64,000 nucleotides of DNA, from assembly GCF_040412425.1 (NCBI RefSeq), contig NC_089753.1, positions 43,272,913 to 43,336,912 of the forward strand. The letters are read 5' to 3'. Source of the stretch: Macrobrachium rosenbergii (taxonomy: Eukaryota; Arthropoda; Malacostraca; Decapoda; Palaemonidae). A program made the translations under genes and the position numbers. Each line of letters begins with the position of its first letter. Position 1 is the stretch's first letter. The notes below the pieces were generated by a model. It worked only from the letters and a program-made list of their open reading frames with translations, was not told the origin of the DNA and searched no databases. This document shows positions 36,473 through 46,489 of the stretch, one piece after another.

Positions 36473-37199
36473 ATTCTGCACTCCTCCTCCTCGCTTATCC
36501 AAGAGGAGATACTTATCCTATGTGACTGGGGAAGTGCCGTCATTAGGAGTTACTGCCGCCTCCGAAGGGGATTTCTCCAGTTTGACTCATTACGGAGATC
36601 TGCCTTCTCCTCATCGAAGATCTTATTTACCACTTCAGAACTCGAGCATTTGACTAAGGACATCTTTAAGGTCTTTGAGATCTTAAGTTTTCTTGACTAG
36701 ACTGTCGGCGCCTTAACGAGGAAAATAGAAGATTGCGCCACTCTCCAAGATAACTTCGCCTCAGACTGGCTGGGAGTGCTCTCATGCATGGATAAAGCGA
36801 TCAGGGGTGGATCCCAGGTGCTGGCAGCCTTGTTCGCGATGGGTGTACTTAAGAAGTGGTGGTCATTCACTTCCAAAGGGGTCACTCCCTCCCAGAGATC
36901 TGCACTTCTTTTTGCACCTTTAAATCAACATGACCTCTTTCCCAGTGTTGCAGTAGAACATATCGCAGCGGAGCTACAAAAGAAATCCACGCAAAACTTG
37001 CTGGCCCAGTCCACCAAACGTCCAAAGAAGTCTGGACATTCCTCATCTTCTGCATTTATTGCACCTAGAACGGTTTCCCCTCTACAGCAAGCATTTCGAG
37101 GCGGTAGAGGTAGATTCCAGTCCCGTTCCCGAGTGTATTCTAGGTCCGTTCGACCAATCAAGAAGTCAACAAGCAAACCTTCCTCTTGCAAGTGAGGAT

Positions 37200-37565
37200 A
37201 CTATCCTCCGTGTACCATTGGGGGCCAGGCTTCTACAATTTTGGACCAAGTGGAAGGACAGAGCTGTAGAACCTAGGGTGTTAGAGGTGATCAGAGTAGG
37301 ATATTCCATCCCATTCAGGGAGAAACCTCCCTTAGTGTCCTCTCCTATCAATTTGGCAGCCTACTCTTTAGACTCAGAGAGGTATTTGGCCCTATCACAT
37401 GAAGTATCGGTTCTTCTCACCAAGAAAGTCATAGAAATAGTAGGATATGTCAACAAGCCGTGGTTCTACAACCGCCTATTTGTCGTCCCAAAATCATCGG
37501 GAGGTTGGAGACCTGTCCTGGACGTCAGCACCCTGAATTTCTCCATCCGTCAAGGGGATTGGATG
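37200..37565 (+). pseudogene. DIRS reverse transcriptase, N-terminal fragment
   Basis: VPLGARLLQFWTKWKD, then FREKPPLVS, and LFVVPKSSGGWRPVLDVSTL, the first RT block of DIRS ('RLFLVPK..GGWRPVIDLS.LN'). It stops within about 20 residues. The polymerase active site, RNase H and connecting regions are missing and the next sequence is the recombinase tail. Confidence 0.8.
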
Positions 37566-37589
37566 GCAACCACAGATAAAAGAAGCACA

Positions 37590-37848
37590 TATGGAATGTA
37601 GAGAGATGGACTACAAGATTCTGAAAGTAAAGATGCACGATGTCAGGGCAGTAGCAACCTCTGTAGCACTTAAACAGAACAGGTCCCTGCAGAGTATCTT
37701 GGACACGACCTTCTGGAGAGGCAAGTTAGTATTTGCCTTTCACTATCTAAAACAAGTCCAAACATTATACGAAGATTGCTATACGCTGGGTCTGTTTATA
37801 GCATCTTATTCAGTAATGGGAGAGGGGAATACCCCTACAATCCCATAA
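37590..37848 (+). pseudogene. DIRS tyrosine recombinase, C-terminal fragment
   Basis: KVKMHDVRAVATSVAL carries the HxxR box. FWRGKLVFAFHYLKQV carries the conserved Trp and, ten residues on, the presumed nucleophile Tyr. The equivalent position is Phe in DIRS 2 of this window. The catalytic domain's first Arg box is lost in the deletion. TAA at 37,846. Confidence 0.8.
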
Positions 37849-38194
37849 ACCAATACCCTTTTTCTTACCTTGGAATTGAGAATTTTTATGGTTGTTTGTG
37901 AAGACTGGACGCAGTCTTCCGCAATCATTGGGATGAAAGTTCCTTGGTAGCGCCCGGAACAAGGGTACTGAGAGGAGGTCTAGTCACATAGAGGTTATAC
38001 ACCGGTTGACAGCCCCTAGAGATTTTCAGCCCCCTGGGTGGATCGCTGGATCTCTTAAGGAATGCAGACATAATGAGGGAAAACATTGAAGTCAACTTCC
38101 TTAACAGGTAGGAACCTAGAGTTGTTTTGCAACTTTAATTATATTATAATTCCAACAATGTTGGCTGTCTCTGACCCTCCACCAAAGGTGTCAA

Positions 38195-38300
38195 TCAGCT
38201 ATATATATAACTACCAGGTAAGTTAGATGTTTAAAAATGATATTTTCATAATAAAATAAATTTTTGAACATACTTACCTGGTAGTTATATATAATTAAAT
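38195..38300. repeat. DIRS 1 internal complementary region
   Basis: TATATATAACTACCAGGTAAGT on the left and ACTTACCTGGTAGTTATATATA on the right face each other across about 55 bp of AT-rich DNA. The same end sequence recurs at 38,463-38,500. This is the terminal-repeat copy that DIRS elements use as template for circle closure. Confidence 0.75.
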
Positions 38301-38500
38301 TCCCACCCTTCTCCCCTCTAGAGACTAGGGGCATGGAAGATCTGAGGAATAGTTGGAATGGTTCCAGGTACCTGGGTAGAGGGCGCACAGGTGGTTCACC
38401 TGACTATCGATCGGCGATTGCCGCGAGTTTATGAAATTCTGCCGTGACGTCAGGGACTTAAGCTATATATATAACTACCAGGTAAGTTAGATGTTTAAAA
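38301..38500. repeat. DIRS 1 right terminal repeat
   Basis: Begins ATTAAATTCCCACCCTTCTC after the internal complementary region and ends CTACCAGGTAAGTTAGATG. Layout is the same as 56,333-56,573 in DIRS 2, but the sequence differs. Confidence 0.7.
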
Positions 38501-40400
38501 TTTGGCCGTTAATTAAAACACATTTTGTTAATAAAACCAGTCTTTTGCAAGGTTTCCTAAAGTTTAATTTTCATGTGGTTTGACCAATTAAATATTGAAT
38601 GAAACTGTGCAAATTTAGGTAGCAGTCGGTGTGTCCTGGCCGCTGTTTTGCCCTACAGTAATTTATAAGTTTTCATGCTTTTGTGTGTAAAATTTATATG
38701 AAAAATGTATTACAGTGTACCTGTACTGTATTTTTTATTTTTGTACATAAATATGATACAAAGGCAATACGTATGCCCATTCACAAACAAGAAAAACAGA
38801 GCTTGTTCAGTTGCACTGATTTTATGAATACATATTGCAGTCTCTGCTCTGATCAAGAGATGACGTTATTCAGTCACGCTGGTTTCATAAAATGAATTCG
38901 ATAATGTACTAGAACTTATCAGATAATCAGACATAAGTAAGAGTTGTATTAGGGTGGTTTTGTGAAAATTACTTTATTAACGACATGGTAGCATGTTTGC
39001 CGCTACCTGACCCTCTTCCAAAAAATGCATTTACAAATACTTCACATGGTTATATATTATTAATTTGCCAGGTAATTACAACACATTTTGTTTTTAAGAC
39101 TTGAGTCTTTTGCAGGGTTTCTTAGTTTCATTTTATTGTGGTTTGACCAATTAATTATTGAATGAAGATGTGCAAATTTAGGTAGCGATCGGTGTATCCT
39201 TCATGCCATTTTTCCCTACTGCAATTTATAAGTTTTCATGCTTTTTTTGTGTAAAATTAATATGAAAAATGCATTAAAGTGTACTGTATTTGTATTTTTT
39301 ACATATGATACAAAGGCAATATGTATGCCCATTCACAATCAAGAAGAGGAGCTTGTTCAGTCGCACTGGTTTTATGAAATACATATTGCAGTCCCTGCTC
39401 ACGTGATCAAGAGATGAGGTTATTCAGTCACGCTGGCTTCTCAAAATGAATTTAACATACTAAAACATATCAGACTTGCCCAAGAGTTGTATTAGGGTCG
39501 TTTTGTGAAAATTACTTTGACACGCTAGCATGTCTGCCGCCGCCTGATGCTTTTCCAAAAAATGCATTTACAAAGACTTCACATGGTTATATATTCTTGA
39601 AGTTTCATTTTTTTGTGGTTTGACCAATTAAATTTTGAATGAAAATGTGCATATTTAGGTAGCGATCGGTGTGTCCTGGGTGCTATTTACCCTACCGTAC
39701 TTTATAAGTTTTCATGCCTTTTTGTGTAAAATTTATACAAAATGTATTACAGGGTATTTTTCATTTTTGTAACAAAGGCAATAGGTATGTCCATTTGCGT
39801 GATCAAGAAAAATATAGGTTATTCAGTTGCGCTGGTTTTATGAATACGTATGGCAGTCATGCTAGCATATCTGCTGCCACCTGAAACTCTTTCAAAAAAT
39901 GTATTTACAAAGACTGCATATGGTTATATGTTATTAATTGGCAGTTAATTCTAATACATTTTGTTAAACTTCAGTCTTTTCCAAGGTTTCTTGGTTTCAT
40001 TTACTTGTGGTTTGACCAAATAAATATCGAATGAAAATATGCATGAGACATCCAAAAAAATGCATTTGCAGTATGTACAGTATATACTGTACAAAGACTT
40101 CACATGCTTAGTATACAGTACAGTATTTTATTTCAGTTGGCAGTTATGATAACTCACTTTTTTAATAAAACTTCAGTCTTTTGAAAGGTTTCTTAAAGTT
40201 TTGTTTTCTTGTTGTTTGACCAATTAAATATTAAGTGAAAAGGTGCAAATTTAGTAATCGATGTATCATGGACAATATTTCACCCTATTAGATTTACATC
40301 AAGTCTTTTGAATGTACAGTATACTACTACAGCACAGTACTGTATGCAGATTAGGGGGACAGCATGTATCCAAATTTTTTATAACAAATGCCTGGGCTCG
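38501..40400. repeat. Decayed long-unit tandem repeat
   Basis: Five copies or part copies begin near 38,511, 39,074, 39,593, 39,946 and 40,141. Each carries CAGTCTTTTGCAAGGTTTC, then TGTGGTTTGACCAATTAAAT and GTGCAAATTTAGGTAG. The first two are about 560 and 520 bp long, later ones are progressively shortened. No coding potential. The array sits directly upstream of the Tigger sequence. Confidence 0.75.
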
Positions 40401-40419
40401 GTTAACCTAATGCTTTTCT

Positions 40420-42005
40420 TTCAGGCGAGACAAACACTGAAATCGGCCGTGCCCTTGGACTTAGCAGAACTAATGTTCAGTCTATAGTCAAGGATAAGAG
40501 ATAAGGAACGTGTTGTACAACACATGAAAGGTGGTGCTTCAATGATGACTGTTACTCATAGTGCTGCTACTAGACTAGGCAAGTAACATAACCCCCAACC
40601 TAGTGGAGATGGAGAAGTTATTGATGGTTTGGCTCAAATACCAACACCAACGAAACATTCCAGTGAGCCTTGGTATTATTCAGGAGAAGGTTAGGCAGAT
40701 GTATGAGGCAGTAGTTCAGAAGAAAGGGAAGGTAGTGGAAGTGAACCATTTGTAGCCAGCAGAGGCTGGTTTAATCATTTCAAGGTTCGTGCAAGTTTGC
40801 ACAACCTTGAGTTGCAGGGTGAGGCTGCTAGTGCAGACAAGGAAGCAGCACAAGGGTTTCCTAGCTGTCTCGCTGAAATCATCAGGGATGGAAGGATGGA
40901 AGCTATACTGCTGATCAAGTTTTCAATGTGGATGAGACAGGCTTATATTGGAAACGTATGCCTAGCCGTACGTACATATCCAAGGAGGAGAAGACCATAA
41001 AGTCAGTAAGGAGAGACTGACTTTACTTTTTGGGAGCAATGCCAAGGGTGACTTTGAGCTGAAGCTGTTGTTAATGTATCTGGCTGAAAATCCAAGGGCG
41101 CACTTAAGGGAATTTTCAAGCCTCAGCTCCTTGTCATTTGGAAGGCTAACAAGAAAGCCTGGGTCACTCTTGCTATCTTCAAGTAATGGTTTAATAACCA
41201 CTTTATGCCAGCAGTTAAGAAGTATTTGAAGGAGAAGGGTCTGGAATTTAAGGTCCTGCTGGTGTTGGATAATGTCTCTGGTCACCCTACTAATTTAGGT
41301 GAGATTTATCCCGAAGCTACATCGCTTCTACAGCCAATGGACCAGGGAGTCATTGCTAGCTTCAAGGCTTACTACACCAGGACATTTTGCCATTTCTCAG
41401 AGTCACTGAAAATAGCAGTGACAAGTTGAATGTCAAGCGACTTTGGAAGGGCTACAGTATTTTAGATGCTATAAAAAACATTGAGTCTTCTGGAACGAGG
41501 TCAAGAAATCCAATTTGAATGGGGCCTGGAAGGAGCTGTGTCCAAATTTTGTGATGGACTTTACGGGCTTTGAGGAGGGAGAGTGTCTTGATGTTGTGAG
41601 AAGGAACATTGTTCACTAAAGCAAGAAGCTTAATTTGGAGGTGGAAGCTGAGGATGTGAACAAGCTCCTGGAGTCCCATGGAGAGGAGTTGTCAGCACAG
41701 GACCTCTTTGAGCCAGAAAACAGGTGGTTGAGGAGGAGGAAGAGGCACCAGCCCCAAAGCCCAGGCCATTAAGTGTTCCGGGCTTGTCACAAGCTTTGGC
41801 CCACTTTGAGCAAGGGCTGGTAATGATCAAGGCACAAGACCCTAATGTGGAAAGGTTCACGAAGTTTCAAAGGGTAATTCAGGATTCTCTAACCTTTTAC
41901 AAGGAGACTGTAAGGGAGAAGCCAATAAAAGAAGCATCCAGTCTAAACTAGGGATTTTTGGCTTCAAGAGAAAGTCTCCAGCACCACCTGCAACTCTTAA
42001 TCCAG
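40420..42005 (+). pseudogene. Tigger (TIGD1-like) transposase, decayed
   Basis: Helix-turn-helix remains (GETNTEIGRALGLSRTNVQ), then CENP-B-type DNA-binding segments (SRGWFNHFKVRASLHNLELQ, GEAASADKEAAQGF). The DDE core keeps FNVDETGLYWKRMPSRTYIS (Asp, about 40,930), LLVLDNVSGHP (Asp, about 41,265) and TSLLQPMDQGVIASFKAYY (Asp, about 41,337). The C-terminal part includes LWKGYSILDAIKNI, NLNGAWKELCPNF and EVEAEDVNKLLESH. The three acidic residues are intact, but many stops and frameshifts prevent translation. The 5' limit coincides with a good acceptor (CTTTTCTTTCAG at 40,425) and the 3' limit with a donor (CCAGGTAAGG at 42,006), so it once behaved as an exon of a spliced gene. Confidence 0.85.
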
Positions 42006-42168
42006 GTAAGGAATATTACACTTTTTTTTTTTATCACTGTACAGTATGTACATATAGTATTGTACAGTATATAAAATGTTTTATAAATTGTATTAAATTT
42101 TATACTGTACTGTACTGTATGTAGTACATTACGAATCACAATCATTTTTATCATTTTTATTATTGCAG

Positions 42169-42234
42169 AAGAAATGTCCTATCCTGATTCCACTGCACCT
42201 GATATAGTAGAATTATCTCCACCAACCTCTCCTG
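42169..42234 (+). pseudogene. Proline-rich tail exon 1 of the Tigger-derived gene
   Basis: Acceptor TTTTTATTATTGCAG and donor GTAAGG, 66 nt, phase 1 in and out. Encodes MSYPDSTAPDIVELSPPTSP. In phase with the transposase exon ending at 42,005 (PAPPATLNP). Confidence 0.6.
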
Positions 42235-42395
42235 GTAAGGATTTTTTGTTTTGTTTTACTGTACAGTACAGTACATATGTAAATTGTTTTATACAGTAAA
42301 GTGCTGTACCTGTACAGTAATACTACTGTACTGTATGTTACTAATATTTGTGTAGTAAGTTTGTATAACCTAATTTTTTTTTTTCATCATTCCAG

Positions 42396-42803
42396 AATTG
42401 AGCTACCACCTGCAAGTGATGACCCTCCACTAATAGACCCACCAGCCTCTCCAGCTCTATCTGGTAAGTTCTTTTTTTTTTTTTTTTTTACTGTAGTACA
42501 TATGTAAATTGTTTTATACTGTAAAGTACTGTACAGTTAGCATTACTAAATGACCCACCAGCCTCTCCAGCTCTTATCTGGTAAGGAATCCTTTTTTTTT
42601 TTTTTTTTTACTTTAGTACATATGTAAATTGTTTTATACTGTAAAGTACTGTACAATATACTATACAGTACTGTACTAATATATATTTGTGCAGTATTGT
42701 TGCATAATCTAATTCTTTTCATTATCTTTCCAGGGTTAAGCCATCACCTTACAAGTGATGACCCTCCACTAGCAGTAGACACCAGCCTCTCCAGCTCAGT
42801 CTG
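42396..42803 (+). repeat. Tandem copies of a splice-site-bounded tail segment
   Basis: Copies at 42,396-42,463 (AG...GTAAGT), 42,552-42,580 (right part only, GTAAGG) and 42,734-42,803 (AG...GTAAGG), with a decayed start of another at about 42,920. All carry CAAGTGATGACCCTCCACTA and/or ACCAGCCTCTCCAGCTC. The first encodes ELPPASDDPPLIDPPASP. Intervening DNA (T-run, ACATATGTAAATTGTTTTATAC, GTACTGTAC) is duplicated too, so whole exon-intron units were copied. The unit is phase 2 in, 1 out, so splicing all copies together would not keep one frame. Confidence 0.65.
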
Positions 42804-43274
42804 GTAAGGATTTTTTTTATTTTTTTTTTTACTGTATGGTACATACATTTGTAAATTGTTTTACTGTAGGACAGTATATATCATACTGTTTCATAACCTA
42901 ATTTTTTTTGTCATTCGAGAATTGAGCCAGTGTTTCAGGTGACCCATATTCCCTCGAAGAAACCTTTGAAGGGCCAAAAACTTGATGGCTGGGGGATATG
43001 CAGTGTAGGGGATATGATGGGTTGCTGACTCTTTTATCCTCTTCCAGTGCTTGTGTAGGGTGACTACGCCATTCCCATTCTGAATGGGACAGAACTCAAG
43101 AGGACAAAATATGCCTGGTTGTCAAAGTCTTCAGCTCTGTTCCGAGGCCCTGCATGTGTAAGTGACCTCTGTCTGGGCATTTCTGGTCCTCCTAAGGCAT
43201 TGGGAGGCCATAGTATCTTTCTCCATGCACTCCCAATCATCTAATTCTGTGGGTATGCTACAACAAAAGGAAAA

Positions 43275-43475
43275 ATGGATTGTGAGTTTGAAACTAACCC
43301 TCCAGGTACTTCTTTTAATCCCCTTGTTCCTCCTGATCCACCAGTTGATCCTCCGCCTGATAGCCCCACCTCAACACCTACACTTGGCTTGGCAGAAGAT
43401 TATAGAAATGACTTCTCCAAGAATAAATCGACACAGCATAGTAATATCAAATCAATGAATGTAAAATATTGTTAA
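43275..43475 (+). pseudogene. Possible final proline-rich exon of the Tigger-derived gene
   Basis: Reads NPLVPPDPPVDPPPDSPTST, then LGLAEDYRNDFSK, to TAA. Composition resembles the upstream tail segments, so it may be the last exon. I saw no firm acceptor, so the link is an inference. Confidence 0.35.
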
Positions 43476-43811
43476 TGTGAAGTCTGAAGGCCATTTGGCC
43501 TTCAGTGAAGAGGTGGCAGTTGTCAGTTCGTTCAGATCGAAGGACTAGCACTACTTTTACAAGGCTGCGTATAGGATGTGCGTGCCATGCATAGATACTC
43601 GATGCAAAGTGGAGAAGGAAGACAGTTCTTATCAATAAGTTTTAACACTAAGGCATGTACAGTATTAACTGATTGCCGAATTTTTACCAAAGAAAGGAGA
43701 GCTACCTCACTGTATGGCAGGTCCATGAGTGAGGTACTTGATAATAATTGTGATATCAGGAAACTAATGTTGTTTTTAAAGAAAATTAACTTATATTTCA
43801 AAATTTAACTT
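43476..43811. other. Non-coding stretch with a dispersed repeat fragment
   Basis: Contains the copy related to 1,036-1,110 (ATGCAAAGTGGAGAAGGAAG at about 43,600), then AT-rich DNA up to the left end of DIRS 2. Confidence 0.4.
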
Positions 43812-43986
43812 GTGTTCATGAGACTTACCTGTCGGATTAGCTGTATTCTCCGAAGTCCGACAGAATTTCAAAAAACTCACGGCACACGCAGTGGGGCCAG
43901 GTGGTTAGTACCCATTCCCGCCGCTGGAGCCGGGTATCAGGAACCATTCCCGTTTTCTATTCAGATTTTCTCTGTCGCCGGTACTG
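43812..43986 (+). repeat. DIRS 2 left inverted terminal repeat
   Basis: GTTCATGAGACTTACCTGTC ... AGAATTTCAAAAAACTCACG ... CCGTTTTCTATTCAGATTTTC, the reverse complement of 56,360-56,530 with small differences. Confidence 0.85.
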
Positions 43987-44149
43987 TCAACATCTGTTTT
44001 CAGTACCTCCGTCTTTGGATTTCGTAAACTCGTTATTTTTCACTTAAGTATTCGATTTGACTTTTGGTTTTTATCACGGCTGCATCGTGATTGGATTGTG
44101 AATTGGCATACGCTTTTGTGGACTTTTTTTTATTTGATTTTGATTGCTC

Positions 44150-46440
44150 TTTGAATGATGTCTGGATCTAGTTCTGCTAGCTTAAGAGTATGTTGCATGA
44201 ATGAGTGTAAGGTGAGGCTACCAAGACTTCGGTAGATCCTCACACTGTATGCGGGGAGGTGAATATTAAATGATCGCTGCAAGGCGTGTGAGACTTGCCG
44301 GATGCAAGCTGGAAGGTGTTTGTTGCCTATATCCACAAGTTGGAGCGTGATAGGATCTGGAGGTCTTCCTCCAGGAGTGCTAGTAGAGTAAGGATATTTA
44401 TTCCTCTCCTATAAACCCGAGCTTCTCGGGGGGAAAGCAATTAGATCCAAATTTAAGACCACAATTTGGAGCGGAAGGTGATACTTTCGCCTAATTTATT
44501 TGTCAAGTACAGTACTTGCTTCGGCAGTACTTATACTAAAATTGGAACGTTACAAATTATAAACACCATCCGTGCTCTGGAATCGAAAGTGATTTCTCTT
44601 TAAAGTGCAGTAAGTGTTGTGATCCCCCTAGTGCAGTGGAGGGGGCGTCAGATCGGCCGTATAATGCCTCTAGGCCTGGACCTCTGTCGGACTCCCAGGA
44701 CTTTGGGAGTGGGCAAGTCGAAAGCCTCAAGAGGGTTACGCGGACCCCCACCGATCTGGCATCCCTTCGCAGGACCTGTTGACGCTTCCCAGGCTGCCAG
44801 GATCGTGCGCGTGCACGTATCCTGAAGGACTGCTTCTCGTCCTCTCAGATCGCCCCATAACGCTTCTAGGCCTGGACCTCTGTCGGACTCTCCCAGGACT
44901 CAGGGAATGGACATGTCGAAAGCCACAAGAGGGTTACGGGGGCTTCCCACCGATCTGGCGTCCCTTCGGCAGGATCTGTTGACGTTTCTCAGGCTGCCAA
45001 GGATCGTGCTCGTGCACGTATCCTGAAGGTTTGCTTCTCGTCCTCCGAGGCGTCCTCCCCGTGCAAGGGGTGGAACTCTCGGAAGGACTCTCGCCCGCTT
45101 TAGAGAAGCTTCAGAGAAGAGGACGCTTCACGTCCTCTTTCTCAAGTCGTATTTTCGTCTTCTTTCGAGTGTTTGGACGCTTTTCCATCGGCTGCAGCGT
45201 GACGCTCCGCAAGCAGCTATCCTGGACGCTTCTGTAGCTGCTCGTCAGGACGCCCCTCTCGCTGCCGTGCACGACGCTCGGATGGACGCTCGGCTGGACG
45301 CTCGTCAGGACGCTCATCAGGACGCCTCTTTGGTTGTTCAACGTGACGCTTCAGAGCAATCAAAGACTGCGGGGAATCGAAGCTCCCTTCTGCGTGTTGC
45401 ACCGCAAGGTCTTCGTTCTCCCAAGGACTTGGGAGACTCTGGTTTCTCCCATTGAAGAGAGAGAAGTCTCTTGTGAGTCGGAGCCTGCAGACCTTGAGCA
45501 GCCTCCTACTTCCTCGTCTACGGTCTACCAGGTGTTAGCCGGTCTTCTCAAGGACTTGTTTGGCGACAAGTTCAAACCCTCGGCTCCTCTCTCTCCTCCT
45601 TCGCAGTTAACTTCGTCCATGACGATAGCGTTGGGGTTTGTTAAGATGATTTCGTCACTGGCGACGAAGAAGGCCTTCAAGAAGGTTAACACCTGGATTG
45701 AGGAAAGAAAGACCCAAGGCAAGACTTCTTTTACCCTGCCTCCGTCCAAGCTTTGCGACAAGCAGGTTTGTGGTACTAGACCGGAGAGGACGTCAGCTCA
45801 AGTGTTCCTTCGTCGTCCCAGGGGTCTTCGCTACCTTGGTCGACGCGCCTAGAAGGTCCTTCCTATCTGCAACCAAAGTGTCGTGGACTTTGTCGGAGAC
45901 GGATCTCCATTTAAAGGGACTTTTTCGTCCCTGGAAGTCTTTTATTTCCTGGACTGGTGTTTGGGGACTCTAGACGTTAAGATTAGAAGTTCCTTCTCTA
46001 TCAGCCTGAGGGAGCTGTCCAGCGTCTTGATCTGCTTGGACAAGGCCGTCAGGGATGACTCGGAGGAACTGGCTTCCCTCTTTTGTACGGGCCTCTTGAA
46101 GAAGAGGGCCTTGTACTGTAACTTTACACTAAGTCGGTTTCTCCGTCGCAGAGGGCAGAATTGCTGTTCGCCCCGTTGTCGAGCCATCTCTCCCCCCTGT
46201 CTTTGATCAAGGATCTCGCCGCCAGCTTGAAGGAGAAGGCCACTCAAGATCTCTTGGCCCACTCGTCAAACGCCCAGCAGTCCCTTTGTCGTCGTCGTCG
46301 GGTCAGACCTCCAGGAAACAGAAGCCCTTTCATAGAGGAGCTTCTTCCTATAGATCCTCTCCCCGAGGAAGGGGTCTTTCCAAAGGCGGAGCCCCGCCTA
46401 AACCTAGGGGCAAGAAGTGACCTGCAACACCTGTAGGAGC
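44150..46440 (+). pseudogene. DIRS 2 gag remains
   Basis: The N-terminus MSGSSSASLRVCCMNECK at 44,157 corresponds to the Cys-rich start of DIRS gag, followed by DPHTVCGE in another frame. About 44,690-45,030 holds a direct duplication of about 200 bp (each copy has CTAGGCCTGGACCTCTGTCG and CGCGTGCACGTATCC or a variant). 45,170-45,350 is a run of GGACGCT(C/T)-type units encoding short acidic-basic repeats. The later gag core reads SSVLICLDKAVRDDSEELAS, then FCTGLLKKRALY, then the basic RKQKPFHRGASSYRSSPR tail near 46,310. Multiple frames are needed, so it is not translatable as one protein. Confidence 0.65.
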
Positions 46441-46489
46441 CAGGCTTCTTTCGTTTGCGGGAGCCTGGAGAGCAAGAGGGGCGGACTCC

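Larger units (their letters stand above)
34640..37195 (+). pseudogene. DIRS gag remains
   Basis: N-terminal Cys-rich motif CSKGCDTK...CCHCRGQTCSS...CDESKEWDQGKWKTL at about 34,675-34,825, like that at 61,430 in another DIRS copy. Then come a linker (APRRRSLSNSPKPGRRQ), the 9-residue repeat tract at 35,608, LSRYLAPHSTI, and a core ending KAIRGGSQVLAALFAMGVLK, QRSALLFAPLNQ, LLAQSTKRPKK and a basic RGGRGRFQSRSR tail. The order matches gag of DIRS-group elements. Several stops and shifts break it, and 36,338-36,472 is interrupted by a 34-bp minisatellite. Confidence 0.7.
34350..38500 (+). mobile_element. DIRS-like retrotransposon 1, internally deleted
   Basis: Order of parts: left terminal repeat from about 34,350 (TATATAAGTAACTTACCAAG), gag remains (34,640-37,195), RT start (37,200-37,565), a deletion, tyrosine recombinase C-terminus (37,590-37,848), internal complementary region (38,195-38,300) and right terminal repeat (to about 38,500). 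DIRS elements lack integrase and use a tyrosine recombinase, with inverted terminal repeats copied in an internal complementary region. Those features are visible here. The left end resembles the copies at 59-61.6 kb, while the right end is a different subfamily, so this may be a recombinant or two overlapping insertions. No flanking duplication was seen, as expected for DIRS. Confidence 0.78.
40420..43475 (+). mobile_element. Tigger/pogo-type DNA transposon-derived locus
   Basis: Contains the decayed transposase (40,420-42,005) and a proline-rich tail split into splice-site-bounded segments (42,169-43,475). Neither pogo-type terminal inverted repeats nor a TA duplication could be placed, so the outer limits are those of recognisable homology. 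Confidence 0.7.
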
